Source: Saccharomycopsis fibuligera x Saccharomycopsis cf. fibuligera
Lineage: Eukaryota; Ascomycota; Saccharomycetes; Ascoideales; Saccharomycopsidaceae
Assembly (NCBI GenBank): GCA_001936135.1
Contig: CP012818.1
Coordinates: 2,108,001-2,172,000, forward strand
Direction of reading: 5' to 3'
DNA length: 64,000 nucleotides
Under the pieces are notes generated by a model. The model worked only from the letters and a program-made list of their open reading frames with translations, made no database searches and was not told the DNA's origin. Shown piece after piece: positions 1-11,602 of this stretch (position 1 is its first letter; each line of letters starts with the position of its first letter). The position numbers were made by a program, and so were the translations under genes.

Positions 1-2273
1 AAGTCGGCTCCAGTGGTCAGGTAGTCTCTTGATACTATTTCATTTGCCTTGTTAAGAATCTTCGACAATGATAAGTGAAAGTACTCTTTAGAAAAAAATT
101 TGGATAAGATATGTGGTTCGAGAAGTTCGCTGATTGCTAATGAGGATTGTGATTGCTTGTTAATTAATGGGATTTGAGATGGGTTGGTGCTTAGTGAGGC
201 AAAAGTCTGTGGTGAGTCCAAGTTGCTTTCAATGTCTGGCAATGATTGCAAATCGTTTCGGCTATCGTCACCAGCCAAGAACAAATTAGCAGAATCCAAA
301 TCGTTGCTGTGGTTAGCATAGTTGTTATTGCTGCCGCTGCTGCCGCTGCTGCTATTGTTGTTGTTATTGTTGCTGATGATATTATGGGTGCTGTTGCCAG
401 TTGATGCAGCAGTTGTTTTCTGTCTCTTGTTTTTGTTCTGGGATGCATCAACATTATCTATGGTTCCCACTGGGCTATCCGAATCGCCAATCAATTCACT
501 AAGATTCATATTCCCAGTCTCAATTCCATCATACCTGCTATTACTACTATTACTATTAACGTCATTATTGTTGTTATCGTTATTCTTATTATTATTACGC
601 AGAGTTGAAGATGATGCGCCAATAGTGCGTTTAAGTTTCTTGGCACCATCCATAGCTTCCAATCTTGCTCTCGCAGTATAGTTCTTCATTGGTTGAGGTT
701 CAGTAGATTCTCTGATACAATTTTCGTAATAGTGAATATAATTGTCAATACCGTAATGACTAGCAAATTTTCTGAAACGATCTCTCCAAGCTGCTCTTGA
801 ATGCTGTGGTTCATCTTTTTCCATCATTTCGAAAAACTTGTTAGTAAGGCTGATTTTCTTTTCCGTCTTGTTTGTTTTGGTGCCAAACAGCACTTTACAA
901 TGTTGGTTTATTGCTTTACAAAGCACATAATCATCCATAGCAGTAAATTTGGTTTTCACCGTCAATGGCATAGCAGCAGTAATGATATAGTTACCATTTT
1001 GGTCAGTGAGCAAATCATTATTGGTATCAGTTTTATAGACATAGCGTAAATCTTTTTGCAAATGGTTTCTGAACCGATAACGAACTGAATTACCAGTATG
1101 ACGGTCCATTTTGGCAGCAATTTCATGAAAAAGTTTATGTGTTGCACGACGACGAGGATTTTTTCTCACTTCTTCTAGAATAAACTCATCTTCGGCTTCA
1201 GTAAACCCATTCTTGTTGATGTTGATGATGGTGGTTGGTGATTCTACTCGAGCTAAAGTCATTGCCATTTCAGCATCAGTGATGCCATGGTGGTGGTTGT
1301 CGTCATGATCAACCATTTCGCCATTGTTATTGTTGTTGCTGAGAGCACCAATGTTACTGTCAGCTTCGTTATTACTTTTATCGATAGCAGCGGCAGCGGC
1401 AGCGGCAGCAGCAGCGGCAACCACAGTAGAATTGGAATCACCGTTATCCTCAGGTCTCACTCTGTAATTATCGAATGGCAACAACGCACCATGCTTAATA
1501 CAGTCAAGAATATAAGCTGGTTTCAAAGATGATCGAGTTTCATAATAATGACGCGAAACCAAGAAACCAGATCCATCCTCAACAACTTTACCACCATAGC
1601 GCTCAACTAATGCTTTAAGACTATTTCTGCCTTGCTCTTCGGGGGGCAAACAAAACCGAACAGGAGCATTCTCCGATGTGTTGTAAAAAACAGCGCTTGC
1701 TTTTAAAAGGTTGGTAGCGTATATATTGAAATGACCAATGTCGTCGCTATCGTTGCTGTTATTGCTGTTATTGCTGTTGTTGTTATTTTTATGATGGATG
1801 TTGGTGTCGTTCTGTCGTTCTGCTTGTGATGGTGGTGTTCCGGCAGCAGAGCGGAAATCATCATCATCGTCATCATTATCCTCGCCATTCTCTGCTGGCA
1901 AAGCAGCATTGACGTTACGAGAATTAGTATCATTAGCATTAGCGCTTAAATCATTGGAATCAGCATTGGAATCAGCATTGGAATCAGAATTGGAACCAGC
2001 ATTGGAACCAGCATTGGAACCAGCATTAGTATCAGCATTAGCAGCAGCTACATCATCGGTTATCTTCAAGTGGGAGCCTGCATTGCTAACGCGGGGGTCT
2101 ATGGTGTTTGGGTCAATTTCTGGAGCGCTCACTGAAACGGAGTGGTCCTCATGTGGATTAGCGGTCTTGTTGAGGGCGGCAAGAGCAGCAGCCGTGGCAT
2201 CAGCATCTGCATTAGCGGCGGAGGATGTAGCAGCTGAAGATGTGTCAGCTTGGGCTGGTGGTTGCAGCGGCAT
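1..2273 (-). CDS. RAP1: Rap1 telomere/promoter-binding protein (C-terminus cut by window edge)
   Basis: Telomere-repeat and promoter-binding regulator of the nucleus. The frame opens at the ATG at 2273 and runs for 757 codons without a stop to the left edge, so the C-terminus is missing. In order: an Ala/Asn/Asp-rich N-terminus with repeated NAGS/NADS units; a BRCT-like domain (about residues 175-270); a poly-Ala run (about 285-297); a first Myb domain (about 356-402) with FTEAEDEFILEEVRKNPRRR and HTGNSVRYRFRNHL, almost as in S. cerevisiae Rap1; a second Myb-like half (about 440-512) with AWRDRFRKF and YGIDNYI; the EPQPMKN motif; an Asn/Ser linker; and the start of what looks like the RCT domain (LSKILNKANEIVSRDY). 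It lies downstream of RET1 on the same strand. The family assignment is secure from the Myb region; the RCT call is inference from a partial domain. Confidence 0.93.
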   Translation of the reverse strand, partial: MPLQPPAQADTSSAATSSAANADADATAAALAALNKTANPHEDHSVSVSAPEIDPNTIDPRVSNAGSHLKITDDVAAANADTNAGSNAGSNAGSNSDSNADSNADSNDLSANANDTNSRNVNAALPAENGEDNDDDDDDFRSAAGTPPSQAERQNDTNIHHKNNNNSNNSNNSNDSDDIGHFNIYATNLLKASAVFYNTSENAPVRFCLPPEEQGRNSLKALVERYGGKVVEDGSGFLVSRHYYETRSSLKPAYILDCIKHGALLPFDNYRVRPEDNGDSNSTVVAAAAAAAAAAAIDKSNNEADSNIGALSNNNNNGEMVDHDDNHHHGITDAEMAMTLARVESPTTIININKNGFTEAEDEFILEEVRKNPRRRATHKLFHEIAAKMDRHTGNSVRYRFRNHLQKDLRYVYKTDTNNDLLTDQNGNYIITAAMPLTVKTKFTAMDDYVLCKAINQHCKVLFGTKTNKTEKKISLTNKFFEMMEKDEPQHSRAAWRDRFRKFASHYGIDNYIHYYENCIRESTEPQPMKNYTARARLEAMDGAKKLKRTIGASSSTLRNNNKNNDNNNNDVNSNSSNSRYDGIETGNMNLSELIGDSDSPVGTIDNVDASQNKNKRQKTTAASTGNSTHNIISNNNNNNSSSGSSGSNNNYANHSNDLDSANLFLAGDDSRNDLQSLPDIESNLDSPQTFASLSTNPSQIPLINKQSQSSLAISELLEPHILSKFFSKEYFHLSLSKILNKANEIVSRDYLTTGAD

Positions 2274-2861
2274 GTTGGGGGGAAATTGACGGGGATTGAA
2301 GGGGGAAAAGAATGGATGTATAGTGGTGACGTAGAGTGCGGTGGTGTTGAGTTGTTTATGGTGGTGTAAGATGGTGAAGAGATTAATCAAAACACCTTTT
2401 CTCGCTGTTTTACTGCTGTTTCTGCGCTTTCTGTGGTGTTGACAAAATTTTAGTAAGGGAGGGTAATAATTATATACGGATTACATAATCACAGTATTCA
2501 ACTGTGGATATACACAGGAAGCTCCCGGGACACATCAACAACATATTTGACATTTCTCTTTGATTACGACAGTATATATAATATATATTCTTGAGCAATG
2601 CAGTAAAGTTTTTTACACTGTATCCACATGTCCAGATGATATCTAGAGACGTTGAATTGTGATTTGATTCTGTCTGATTCTTCACAGAATCTTGGTATTA
2701 ATGCGTAGATAAACGTTTCCTTGTATAGAGAAAGTGAGTGTAATGAGCATAAGCAGCAGTGTAAACCAGAGCAGAAATAAAGAAAAAAAGACTCATGGTT
2801 TTATGATCTTTATGTACAAAAAGTAAGAGATGTGTGATATTGGAGAACCAAAAACAAAAAC
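2274..2861. promoter_or_regulatory. RET1 3' end / RAP1 promoter interval
   Basis: A 588-bp AT-rich interval between the stop of RET1 and the start of RAP1, both read on the minus strand. It should hold the RET1 polyadenylation signal and the RAP1 promoter. A TATATA-type stretch lies near 2572-2588. I saw no convincing Rap1 autoregulatory site (CACCCATACA type) and no open frame worth calling. Confidence 0.5.
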
Positions 2862-5800
2862 TCAAAACACATCGCCTAAACGCAATTTTGGCGCAATGTT
2901 CATTGAGATTAACTCTTGGAACAACAATTTAGCAGCATACGGAATCTTCATTCCAATAACCTTTTCACTATTTTTACAATTATTACACCATCCATGGAAT
3001 CCCATCAATCCACAATTATTACAAACATCGACATCGAAAGCATCGGAACTCAACATTAATCTTTCGAGTAACAATTGCGATGCCCCATAAGCAATTACAC
3101 AGTCTCTTTCCATTTCTCCCAATCTTAACCCACCATCTCTTGAACGACCTTCGGTTGGTTGTCTAGTTAACACTGCTCTTGGACCTCTAGCTCTAGCATG
3201 CATCTTATCAAGCACCATATGTTTCAACTTCTGATAATAGATTGGCCCGAAAAAAATATAAGCTTGTAAACATTCCCCAGTAATGCCAGAGTAAAGCATA
3301 TCTTTGCCAGAATAATTGAAACCTTTATTCACTAAAATTTGCGACATTTCTTCCAATTTAGAACCACCAAAACAAGTACCGTATTCCAACGAACCATTCA
3401 AAACCCCTGCTTTACCACTAATCAATTCAATCATTTTACCAACCGTCATACGAGACGGGAAACCGTGAGGATTCATGATAATGTCCGGAGAGATCCCGTC
3501 ATCATTGAATGGCAAATCTTCTTGTTGCACAATAATCCCACACACACCTTTTTGACCATGTCGAGAACTAAACTTGTCACCAAGTTCAGGTCTTCTGGTT
3601 TGACGTAAAAGCACCTTTAAAAGAGCTTGATCATTACTACCCACTGACATCATCACTTGATCGATGTAGCTTGGCTCAGGAGCACGGTAGTAAACTGGGG
3701 TTTCTCTGTGACTAGCAAGCGCTTGGTTAGGCATGTTTGGATTACTGTTAAACATACTATCAGAAGCGTTACTAGGGATGCATTTGTTGACGTAAACTTG
3801 ACCACTTTCCACCGGCAAGCCAACTTCACCTAATCCGTCTGGCCCTATAGATTCATGTTCCCATAATGGTTTCCCAGTTTCTGAGTCTATCTTCATCCCA
3901 CTAACGATATCTTTAGTGTGATTAGCATATTTTTTCAAAACTTCAGTATGTTTACGCAACACTTGACAACGACCAAATCCACGATCCAACGAAGATTTAT
4001 TCAAAACTAACGCATCTTCAATATCGTAACCGGAATAAGACATCACCGCCACCGTGGCATTTTGCCCGGCCGGCAACTTATCATAATCAATTAATTCTAT
4101 AGTTTTAGTCTTCACCATTGGTTGTTGTGGATAAACCATCAAATAAAGTAACGTATCAATTCTTCTAAATTGGTTATAACCAATGGCTCCGATAGCTTGC
4201 TTACCCATCGCACATTGGTATGTGTTTCTTGGAGACTGATTATGATGTGGGTATGGAATTAAACCAGCAACTGCGCCAAGCACCGTAAATGGTTCGATTT
4301 CCAAATGAGTGGTTTCTGACTCAATATAGCTTTCATAAAGGGCAATCAAAGAATCGTTTTCCTCATTAACGTCCAAATATTCCACAAGCCCATGTTTTAA
4401 GAAATCATCAAACTCCCAAGTACCATTTTTCAATTTTCGCAAGTGATCTTCTTCAACTTTAGATTTGCCATTTTCCACGATGATCAATGGACGACAAACT
4501 CTACCCCCGTCCGTAGCTATATGAATAGCAGATTGATAAGAATTGGTATATATGGAAATAAATGGAGAAATCTTACCAGTTCTTCTTAATCTTCTGAAAA
4601 GTCTCAAAAAACGCTTTGGCATCTTTGTTAATCCAATTATCGTACCATTTAAATGCACTGAATAACCCTTAGACAAATGAATAGAGCTGAAATCCAAAAA
4701 CTTAATATTTTCAACTCCCAAATGGTAACAAACTTGCTTGACTGGATTTTCTTCATCATCCGTGGTTATATGTGTCATTAATGCTAAATTCTTAACCAAC
4801 CCGCAGGCTTCACCTTCAGGGGTATCTGCAGTACACAACATCCCAAATTGAGATGGTTGTAAAGCTCTAGGGCCGGAAACTTTTCTAGACTTTTCAAATT
4901 GAGATGAAATTCTTGTCATCATCCCTAACGCCGAAATATAACTTAATCTACTCAAGACATGTGTAACCCCGGCACGCTCCATCTTGAATCTTTTCAACGA
5001 CCAATTACCGGTACTAATAGCGGTGTTTAACCCATTAGTAATGTGACTAGAATAAACGTTAATTGTTAAAAGCGCGTCGAATTCTTTAGCACGATTAGGT
5101 TTCTTCAATATCTTGTCAATGTTAAGTTTAAAATCCGAGTTGAATTTTTTGAATAAATCCTCAAATAACAAGGACATCAACTGCCCAGCTAATTCTAATC
5201 TCTTGTTACCAACGTAATCAATATCATCCACCAACTTACTATTATCCATAGCCATTACCACTCTTCTGGCCATGATTGCCATATAAAGACCTTTCTCTTT
5301 CAAGTCAGTACCATTCTTAGCAGTGATGTGACCCACTAGAGTGTTAGCAATTGCTTCCACCCCTTCTTCCAATTTGGTTAACTTAGGAGCCCCAAATCTT
5401 CTGAAAGATTTGACTCTATCACCGATATAAGTCAATGCTTCCTTTTGAGTTAAAATCTTGAGTTTCATTGGATCTTCAAAATTGATGGCAAATAGTTCTT
5501 GATATCTTTGATTAGTACCACAAACCAACTGCAAGATTTCCAAATCAGAAATGATACCTGCTGCTTTCAAAGCAATGACAATTGGCACTTCTTCGCTAAC
5601 AGAATTATGTTTCAAGTAAATCTTGTTATTTTTGGTAACAACATAAGTTTTGGATTTTCTTTCATGAGATGAAGAAGTCACGGAAGCTTGAACAATTCCT
5701 TTTTTTTGATCACTTTCGACAATGATACGATTTTTGGATAATTGCTCTTGAATCAAAATAACTTTCTCCGTACCATTAACAATAAAATACCCACCAGGAT

Positions 5801-6353
5801 CCAATGGACATTCGCTAAGTAATGCCATTTCCTCCTCTGATTTGCCATTCAACACACATTTGTTTGATCTCAACATGATTGGCATTCTACCAATTTCCAA
5901 ATCACGATGCATAATAATTTTTCTCCCTCGTGTGTACTCGACATCAACATAAATTGGCGCAGAGTAAGTGATATCTCTCAAACGACATTCATGCGGTGAG
6001 AATGGCACTTCTATTGGATCTTCAGGTCTGGCATGACTTTTATAACCGACTCTAATATCGGTATACTTCAAATAAAAATCAGGTACAATATCCGACAAAA
6101 CTAATTCATTGGATTTGATAATTTTTTTCAAATCTCTATCAACAAAATAATTGAAAGAATCTAAATGTTGCTTAACTAAACCTTTGACTTTGAGAAAAGC
6201 TGGTAGAAGATTCCATTTATCTTGAACGGTATCGATCTTATCTGTTAGTTCTTTGCCTTTATATACTGGTTTCAAAAGCTCATTGAACGGATCATCAGCT
6301 TGAGAGCGATGAGAGTGGGAAACCTTGGTAGACTTCTTGCGAGGTGCCACCAT
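2862..6353 (-). CDS. RET1: RNA polymerase III second-largest subunit (C128)
   Basis: Second-largest catalytic subunit of RNA polymerase III, which transcribes tRNA genes, 5S rRNA and other small RNAs in the nucleus. 1163 aa, close to the 1149 aa of yeast Ret1, with no intron. Visible family blocks include [20 protein letters not shown] in the middle, [20 protein letters not shown], the active-site-proximal [13 protein letters not shown] (about residue 923), [13 protein letters not shown], and a C-terminal zinc site CNNC-x10-CNNC (about residues 1105-1122). The wording of these blocks and the short zinc segment fit the Pol III paralogue better than Rpb2 or Rpa135. The ATG at 6353 is the only sensible start. 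By eye I found no CTG codon in the whole frame, which is remarkable for more than 100 leucines. Confidence 0.97.
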   Translation of the reverse strand: MVAPRKKSTKVSHSHRSQADDPFNELLKPVYKGKELTDKIDTVQDKWNLLPAFLKVKGLVKQHLDSFNYFVDRDLKKIIKSNELVLSDIVPDFYLKYTDIRVGYKSHARPEDPIEVPFSPHECRLRDITYSAPIYVDVEYTRGRKIIMHRDLEIGRMPIMLRSNKCVLNGKSEEEMALLSECPLDPGGYFIVNGTEKVILIQEQLSKNRIIVESDQKKGIVQASVTSSSHERKSKTYVVTKNNKIYLKHNSVSEEVPIVIALKAAGIISDLEILQLVCGTNQRYQELFAINFEDPMKLKILTQKEALTYIGDRVKSFRRFGAPKLTKLEEGVEAIANTLVGHITAKNGTDLKEKGLYMAIMARRVVMAMDNSKLVDDIDYVGNKRLELAGQLMSLLFEDLFKKFNSDFKLNIDKILKKPNRAKEFDALLTINVYSSHITNGLNTAISTGNWSLKRFKMERAGVTHVLSRLSYISALGMMTRISSQFEKSRKVSGPRALQPSQFGMLCTADTPEGEACGLVKNLALMTHITTDDEENPVKQVCYHLGVENIKFLDFSSIHLSKGYSVHLNGTIIGLTKMPKRFLRLFRRLRRTGKISPFISIYTNSYQSAIHIATDGGRVCRPLIIVENGKSKVEEDHLRKLKNGTWEFDDFLKHGLVEYLDVNEENDSLIALYESYIESETTHLEIEPFTVLGAVAGLIPYPHHNQSPRNTYQCAMGKQAIGAIGYNQFRRIDTLLYLMVYPQQPMVKTKTIELIDYDKLPAGQNATVAVMSYSGYDIEDALVLNKSSLDRGFGRCQVLRKHTEVLKKYANHTKDIVSGMKIDSETGKPLWEHESIGPDGLGEVGLPVESGQVYVNKCIPSNASDSMFNSNPNMPNQALASHRETPVYYRAPEPSYIDQVMMSVGSNDQALLKVLLRQTRRPELGDKFSSRHGQKGVCGIIVQQEDLPFNDDGISPDIIMNPHGFPSRMTVGKMIELISGKAGVLNGSLEYGTCFGGSKLEEMSQILVNKGFNYSGKDMLYSGITGECLQAYIFFGPIYYQKLKHMVLDKMHARARGPRAVLTRQPTEGRSRDGGLRLGEMERDCVIAYGASQLLLERLMLSSDAFDVDVCNNCGLMGFHGWCNNCKNSEKVIGMKIPYAAKLLFQELISMNIAPKLRLGDVF

Positions 6354-7397
6354 TATTATTGTTTGCTGTTGGTTGATGGATCTTTTAATGCGTTGTTAGA
6401 CTGGTAAATCACAGCGCTGAAAAGTATCAGTTTAAATCTTCAATGTGGATGGATTATTAATGGCGCTCTAATTTTTTATTTTTACTTTTTCTTTGCTTAG
6501 ATATGCACACGGTAAAATTTTTTTTTTTTTATTTTTTTTTTATTTTTTTTTTCTTAGAAGTTTGTCTTTTTATTCTGCACAGCTGCAGCGGAGCTGCATC
6601 AACATGCACACGAAGACTCCCCGAATATAGCCAGTGTTTGAGTATAGGAGATAAAAGCATCACGACCACTCATTGAAAAGATGCCTAGCTATAATTATGC
6701 ACAGTCGTGTCAAAATATATTCAATAGCACAAGGAAGCGGTATAATGTACTTTGTTTCGTGCATCTTGCAATGGTTTAACGGTAAAGTGATGGCCAATGC
6801 AACTACTCATGAAAACACTATATACACATAAACTGTCCTTATTAGGTGTTCAACTTCAAAAGCCAAAGACTGTGTGCTTTCAAATTTGCAATTTCTTGAA
6901 GTAGATCTCAAATTTTCAATTGGCAATAATTTTAGAATCTTTACTAATAGTCAAAAAGTAAAAAGTATATAATATACAATAAAACTACAATAAAATGAAA
7001 ACAAAGAACAAAATTAAATTCAAGTTAATTTACATTATTTCAATAATTAGTAAACAAGAATATGAAGGAACCATCACAAGCTTCAAAAGTACGAAAACAC
7101 GAAAACACTAAAACACAAAAACACAAAAATACGAGAAAAACAAACAACAAAAACAAGCTCATTAATCATGAGATGAAAAAGTTGGTGATTGGAAATTATG
7201 AATGGGTCAATGAAGGAATGGATAAGAAACAACCACAAGGACGAGAACTCAGTAACGATAGGAGCCCTTTGATTTAGCATGCGGTAAGTATTATCAATTA
7301 AGAAAGGGCTAGTGATAAATATGTTTACAATTATTCAAAGTTCGGTAACAATTATCTAAAAACTCGTCGTTAATTTTTTTTTTCTTTTTTAATTCAC
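6354..7397. promoter_or_regulatory. ERT1 3' flank / RET1 promoter
   Basis: About 1.04 kb with no supportable gene. The half next to RET1 has long T-rich tracts (6515-6552), typical of nucleosome-depleted yeast promoters. The half next to ERT1 contains an imperfect AAAACAC-type repeat (about 7092-7140) that lies beyond the ERT1 stop. Short open frames here look like chance. Confidence 0.5.
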
Positions 7398-9937
7398 TTA
7401 ATCAAGAATTGGCAAAAAATTTCCAATAATCATCATAGGAATCCCAAAAACATCCCTCTTTAAAGTCCAAATACTCTTTGTCCGAATTAACTTATCTCTT
7501 TTTGGATTAACTAAATTACAATCACTAGTACTGGCTCCCTTAGTATCACCATATGCTATTTTGCTAAATAGCTCAAAATATCGAATCACAGACGAATCAT
7601 CCATCAATTCAACAATGAATGTAACTTTGGACAATAACATTTCCGAGGTCCAGCCGGTTAGCATGACAAATTCCTGAGAAACGTAAGCGATTTGGCCTGT
7701 ACGTCGCCAGATTATTGTGGGTGTGCCGCTGATGCTCAAGTATTTGTTGTATTCTAACAAAGTGCGTTGGAAGCATTGCTCCATGAAGATTAAGTCTTCT
7801 TCTTTTAAAGACATTACTTGTGCAGTGAATGAAGGGCGATACTCAGCCATGGATTTGGCAAGTTTTACAAGCACCGTCTTGTCATCATCAAATCGGCGTC
7901 TAAGATAGTTTACTAATAGGTGAAATCCTGTGGTGTATGAGAAGGGGCTCTTAACTTGAGAATAAATTTCTTCTGGTTCTTTGAATTGGAGCCCCCATTC
8001 GGCGGAAAGTTCATGATTATGAGAAAAATTGTGAGAATTATCATCAGAATGAACCCCAATGGAGAATGATAATGTTGATTTGGTATGTTTCTCTGTGTGC
8101 AGCTTTTGGTATTGTTGTTTTTGGTCATTTTTTTTGGTATTGGAGTCAATGATTTCGATAATGTCAGGATAAGTCAAGTATGGCTTGCTATCTGGTAATC
8201 CAGGAAGGGGGCCTAAAAAGTACTGATTAATGAGGGGATCCCATTGTGGGTACAAATTATATGAGTCAAAGCTATGCGCTTGTTGAAATTGAGGCTGGAT
8301 TTGTGATGGTGGCTGGCCATGTAGCTGATTAAAATGAGAAGTATTATACAGGTTATGTTGGTGATGGGGATGCTGCTGGGTGGTTAGAGGAGAATTATGG
8401 TGATTGCCATATGAAGTAAGCCCATTAAAATTATTTGAATAATGATGCGTTTGGTGGTGATGATTATGATGAAGTTGGTGGTGATGCTGCTGGATATGAT
8501 GAGAATGAGCGTTTTCCTTTGGAGCAAACAAACTAAACGAGCCACCAGGAGAACCCATGTTTGGTGGAGTCGGAGTATCGGAGTAAGTAGAAGTAGCAGT
8601 AGCAGCATTAGTACTTCTTAATTGATGGTTATTACTATTACTGCCAGTATGGTTACTAGCTATTGATGGATTACTTCCAGTAGTTTCAAAAAACGGGAAA
8701 TTTGCCATCATATAATTTTGCGATCCAGATTGCATTGAATTAGATTCGCTCATAGAAACAGAATCCAAGAAACTCAATGATCCATCATTGTTAAGCACGG
8801 GTTCTGGTTTTTCTCTAATAATGTTAGTTAGCACCGCATATTCTAAATCAGCAGCGGCACTGGAAAATTTTGGTTTGCGTGATGGAAGCTGTTGTTGTGA
8901 ATGGGCTTGTTGCAGATGAAGAGCAGCGGTCTCACTTTGGGAAGGCATGATGTTTTGAGATTGGGGATGCATTGCTTGATGTAGATGAAGGGACGATTGA
9001 TGTGTGGGTACTGATTCTGACCGCTGGGGTTTAATGGTTGTGTTTGGTTGTTGTGCTTGATTTTGATTTTGATTTTGATTAGACTCTCTAGAATTATCAT
9101 CATTAGATGCACTCAAAGCAGGGAAATTGGGACTACTAAGGAAATGATTTGTATTCATTGAAAGTAATTGACTGGTGCTTCCTGGCGAAGTTGATCTGTT
9201 TTTATTGTGGTCTTGGGTTTTGTTTTGATGGGTTATTGGATTATTTACACTCCCAGTGCTATTAGTATGGTGTCCGAATAACGATGGTGGTTTATGGTCC
9301 ACAGGCAAATGGCCGTAGAAACGATTGGGCACTGCTGGGAGATGTTGTTGTGATTGTGGGCGGTTTGGTTTTGGTAAAATGCTGTTGAAACCAAGCAAGC
9401 TGACAACATTGTCTTGGGAAATGTTCGAACCTGCGTTGGTATTATTGTTATTGTTCTCAGGGTTAGTAGAATACATGTTGGGAGTGGCTGTCCTCGATAG
9501 AATGTTTGGCGGTGAGCTTGAATAAGCGGTTATTGGGGGCTGTATAGCCTGCTGAGGTTGAGAATGCTGAAATTGTGAAACCGGCTGAGGACTCACCAGA
9601 CTGTTATCCGACTTGCCCAATTGGTCATCAGCAATATCCATCATGTATTTTTTCTTTTTTCTCGGAGCATCAACACAAGTGTCAGCAAGTCCTTTGGCGA
9701 CACAACGACGACATGGGCGGTTACTGTCGCAGGTCATATGCGACTTGTGACAGTGGACGCATGCTCTAGCTGTTTTCTTCCTTGCTTTCTAGTAGGACGT
9801 CAGTTACGTGTTCAGGTGAGGATAGCATAGTATCAATAGTACTGGTAGAAGTAGTGTGTATAAAAGAAAGTACTTACCTTTGCTGGTGCTAGAGCCGGAA
9901 GAGAAGGGGGGTTAGCGGAGGAGATGTTGGAGGACAT
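7398..9937 (-). CDS. ERT1: Zn(II)2Cys6 gluconeogenesis regulator with PAS domain, one intron
   Basis: Transcription factor of the Ert1/AcuK type, which controls gluconeogenic and nonfermentable-carbon genes in the nucleus. Exon 1 is 9937-9878 (20 codons). The intron is 9877-9789 (GTAAGT...TAG, 89 nt) and exon 2 is 9788-7398, giving 816 aa. Without exon 1 the frame would start inside the zinc cluster. The spliced protein has a canonical Cys6 cluster, C30-x2-C33-x6-C40-x5-C46-x2-C49-x8-C58, followed by the basic APRKKKKYM. A long Gln/Asn/His/Ser-rich middle follows. The C-terminal PAS part (about 640-816) contains EEDLIFMEQCFQRTLLEY, IIWRRTGQIAYVSQEF and GNFLPILD, which align closely with S. 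cerevisiae Ert1 (YBR239C). It is longer than the 529-aa yeast protein because of low-complexity insertions. Confidence 0.92.
9789..9877 (-). other. Intron of ERT1
   Basis: 89-nt intron with 5' splice site GTAAGT (9877-9872) and 3' splice site TAG (9791-9789). Splicing joins the AAG codon of exon 1 to AAA of exon 2 in phase 0. It restores the N-terminal basic residues and first two cysteines of the zinc cluster behind an ATG. No perfect TACTAAC branch site is present; CGTAACT, upstream of the acceptor, is the nearest. Confidence 0.85.
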
Positions 9938-10822
9938 GGCGGAAAGGCCATAAGTGGTGGTGGTATTTATGCTAATAGTAGTGGTAGTGGGAGTAGAAGG
10001 TGGTAGCAGAAACGGTAGCAGTAAGATGTAGTGTATTTGATCTGTATGGAGCGGAGGTTATAATAATATATATTATCAAATATTTTGGTGGTTACCCTCG
10101 GAAGTAGTGCGTGTTGAGATGGAGATGGAGGAGTAGTTTAAGGTCAGGTGACGTGAGGTTATGCACTGTTATAACATATAAGTGGTGAGTGCAGTGACAA
10201 GAGTAAGTAATGAGCGAGACGGAAGAGCGAGGAGAGCCGATACAAGAAACCAGAGAGTGGATGATGAGAGGAGAATCTGTATTAATTGTAGCAGTGATGC
10301 TATTGTTATGTAGCTGTAACTATAGCTATAGCAGTTATCACGTCTACAAAAAATCTTTCCACATCAATACGGAGCCTTTGAATGAGCCCTGTGCATTGGC
10401 AAATAAGAACCTTTCTCCGAAGATGCCACTATAGCTGCGTGCATTCTACAACGTTATTGTATGCTGACCGCGCCCATTAATAATATTATTATATTACTTT
10501 CCAAATTTCAAACTTCAAAATTGATATAAAAGCATATTTAGATCCATCCCAACAAGCAACTAAATAAAAAAGACAGAAGCACCCATAAAGCCACCAAAAG
10601 CTAAACAGTTGGCAAAATAAAAACAAGGGAAGATGAAAATTAAAAAGAAAAAAAGAAAAAAGAAAAACAGCATACTCAAAAAACTCAGTTAGCTTGCGAC
10701 GTGATAAATGTTGCTTTTGACTTGATATAATACTAAAGAAATAAAAATAGCTCTACACTACAATAGAGACAAATCCAAATAAAACCCTCATTAAGGATTT
10801 TCACTGTTCATTCACTGTTCAT
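9938..10822. promoter_or_regulatory. TFS1 3' flank / ERT1 promoter
   Basis: 885 bp between the TFS1 stop and the ERT1 start, both on the minus strand. There is an AT-rich core (10460-10500), purine-rich stretches and several TATA-like tracts. An open frame of 74 codons at 10210 (+) has no recognisable domain and I do not call it. Confidence 0.45.
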
Positions 10823-11602
10823 TCATTGTTCGTCATTTTGAGAATAAAAGAAGTTAATAGCCACTGGTTCCAAAGGATACTGACTAGCCCAATCTTTAAC
10901 CCCCGAGCCCGGCTTACCAGTACCCCAATTAGGTCTATCCTTCAATGGCTTTGGATCAAATTGGCCGCTTTTTTGTCTAAACAAAATAAACACATAACGA
11001 TGCTTGCCAGTCTTTGGAGGTGGTGCTGGACCCTGATATCCTAAAAAGCTATCTGCGTCAGATAAGTTAATCTCTGCAGATAAGAAATCATCATTTTTGC
11101 TAGTGTCGGAGCTGGAGAGCAATTTAACGTTTGGCTTAATGAAATGGGCATATTCTGACCATTTGTTGTCATTGCGCGATGGTGCATCCGGGTCAGTTAG
11201 GACAAGCGTAAAGTAATCATTAGCACTAAAAGTGTGGACTTCGTTGTCCGGTTTTTCTGCTTCCACGTTAAGGGTAAATTGCACTTTAGGAATAGATTGT
11301 GTATCTTTTGGCTTTAAGGTGTTGCCGAGGACAACATCGATGTCTTTGCCGTAATTGATCGTTAAGAGACCCTGAGGAAGGAATTCATCAAGGACATCAG
11401 GAAACACCCCATGTTTTTTAAGTCCTTCGACAATGGATGAACTAATGGTTACAAGGTTTCTGTTGGTGAACATGGTAGGCCTAGAAGAGGTGAAATTGTG
11501 AAACAGGGAGACTATCGGTGATTTCGGGAATAAGCGTAGAGAGTGTTTGTAAGCAGGAGTAGAGATATTGCGTAGACCAATGGTTCTGAGTGAATTGAAC
11601 AT
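10823..11602 (-). CDS. TFS1: PEBP-family carboxypeptidase Y inhibitor with N-terminal extension
   Basis: Phosphatidylethanolamine-binding family protein. The yeast orthologue Tfs1 inhibits carboxypeptidase Y and modulates Ras GAP activity. The PEBP signature is present: TDPDAPSRNDNKWSEYAHF for the anion-binding site and GKHRYVFILF for the second conserved block, then DRPNWGTGKPGSGVKDWA and a C-terminal NFFYSQNDEQ that matches Tfs1. 259 aa from the ATG at 11602, about 40 longer than yeast Tfs1 (219 aa). An internal ATG at 11473 (residue 44, MFTNRNLV) lies where yeast Tfs1 starts. The extra 43 residues are rich in Arg, Ser and Leu with no acidic residues, like a mitochondrial presequence. The short form may therefore be the cytosolic one; that part is inference. 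Confidence 0.92.
   Translation of the reverse strand: MFNSLRTIGLRNISTPAYKHSLRLFPKSPIVSLFHNFTSSRPTMFTNRNLVTISSSIVEGLKKHGVFPDVLDEFLPQGLLTINYGKDIDVVLGNTLKPKDTQSIPKVQFTLNVEAEKPDNEVHTFSANDYFTLVLTDPDAPSRNDNKWSEYAHFIKPNVKLLSSSDTSKNDDFLSAEINLSDADSFLGYQGPAPPPKTGKHRYVFILFRQKSGQFDPKPLKDRPNWGTGKPGSGVKDWASQYPLEPVAINFFYSQNDEQ

Noticed and set aside
1798-2289. Long plus-strand frame of 163 codons rich in Ser/Ala/Glu/Leu
   Set aside because: It is antisense to the repetitive N-terminus of RAP1 and reflects that repeat, with no domain of its own.
9418-9440. GGTTCGAAC, resembling a Pol III B box
   Set aside because: It is inside the ERT1 coding region, lacks an A box and a cloverleaf, and is not followed by a T run in the right place.
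10210-10434. 74-codon plus-strand frame with one hydrophobic stretch
   Set aside because: No recognisable family, sits in the ERT1 promoter, and could easily occur by chance.
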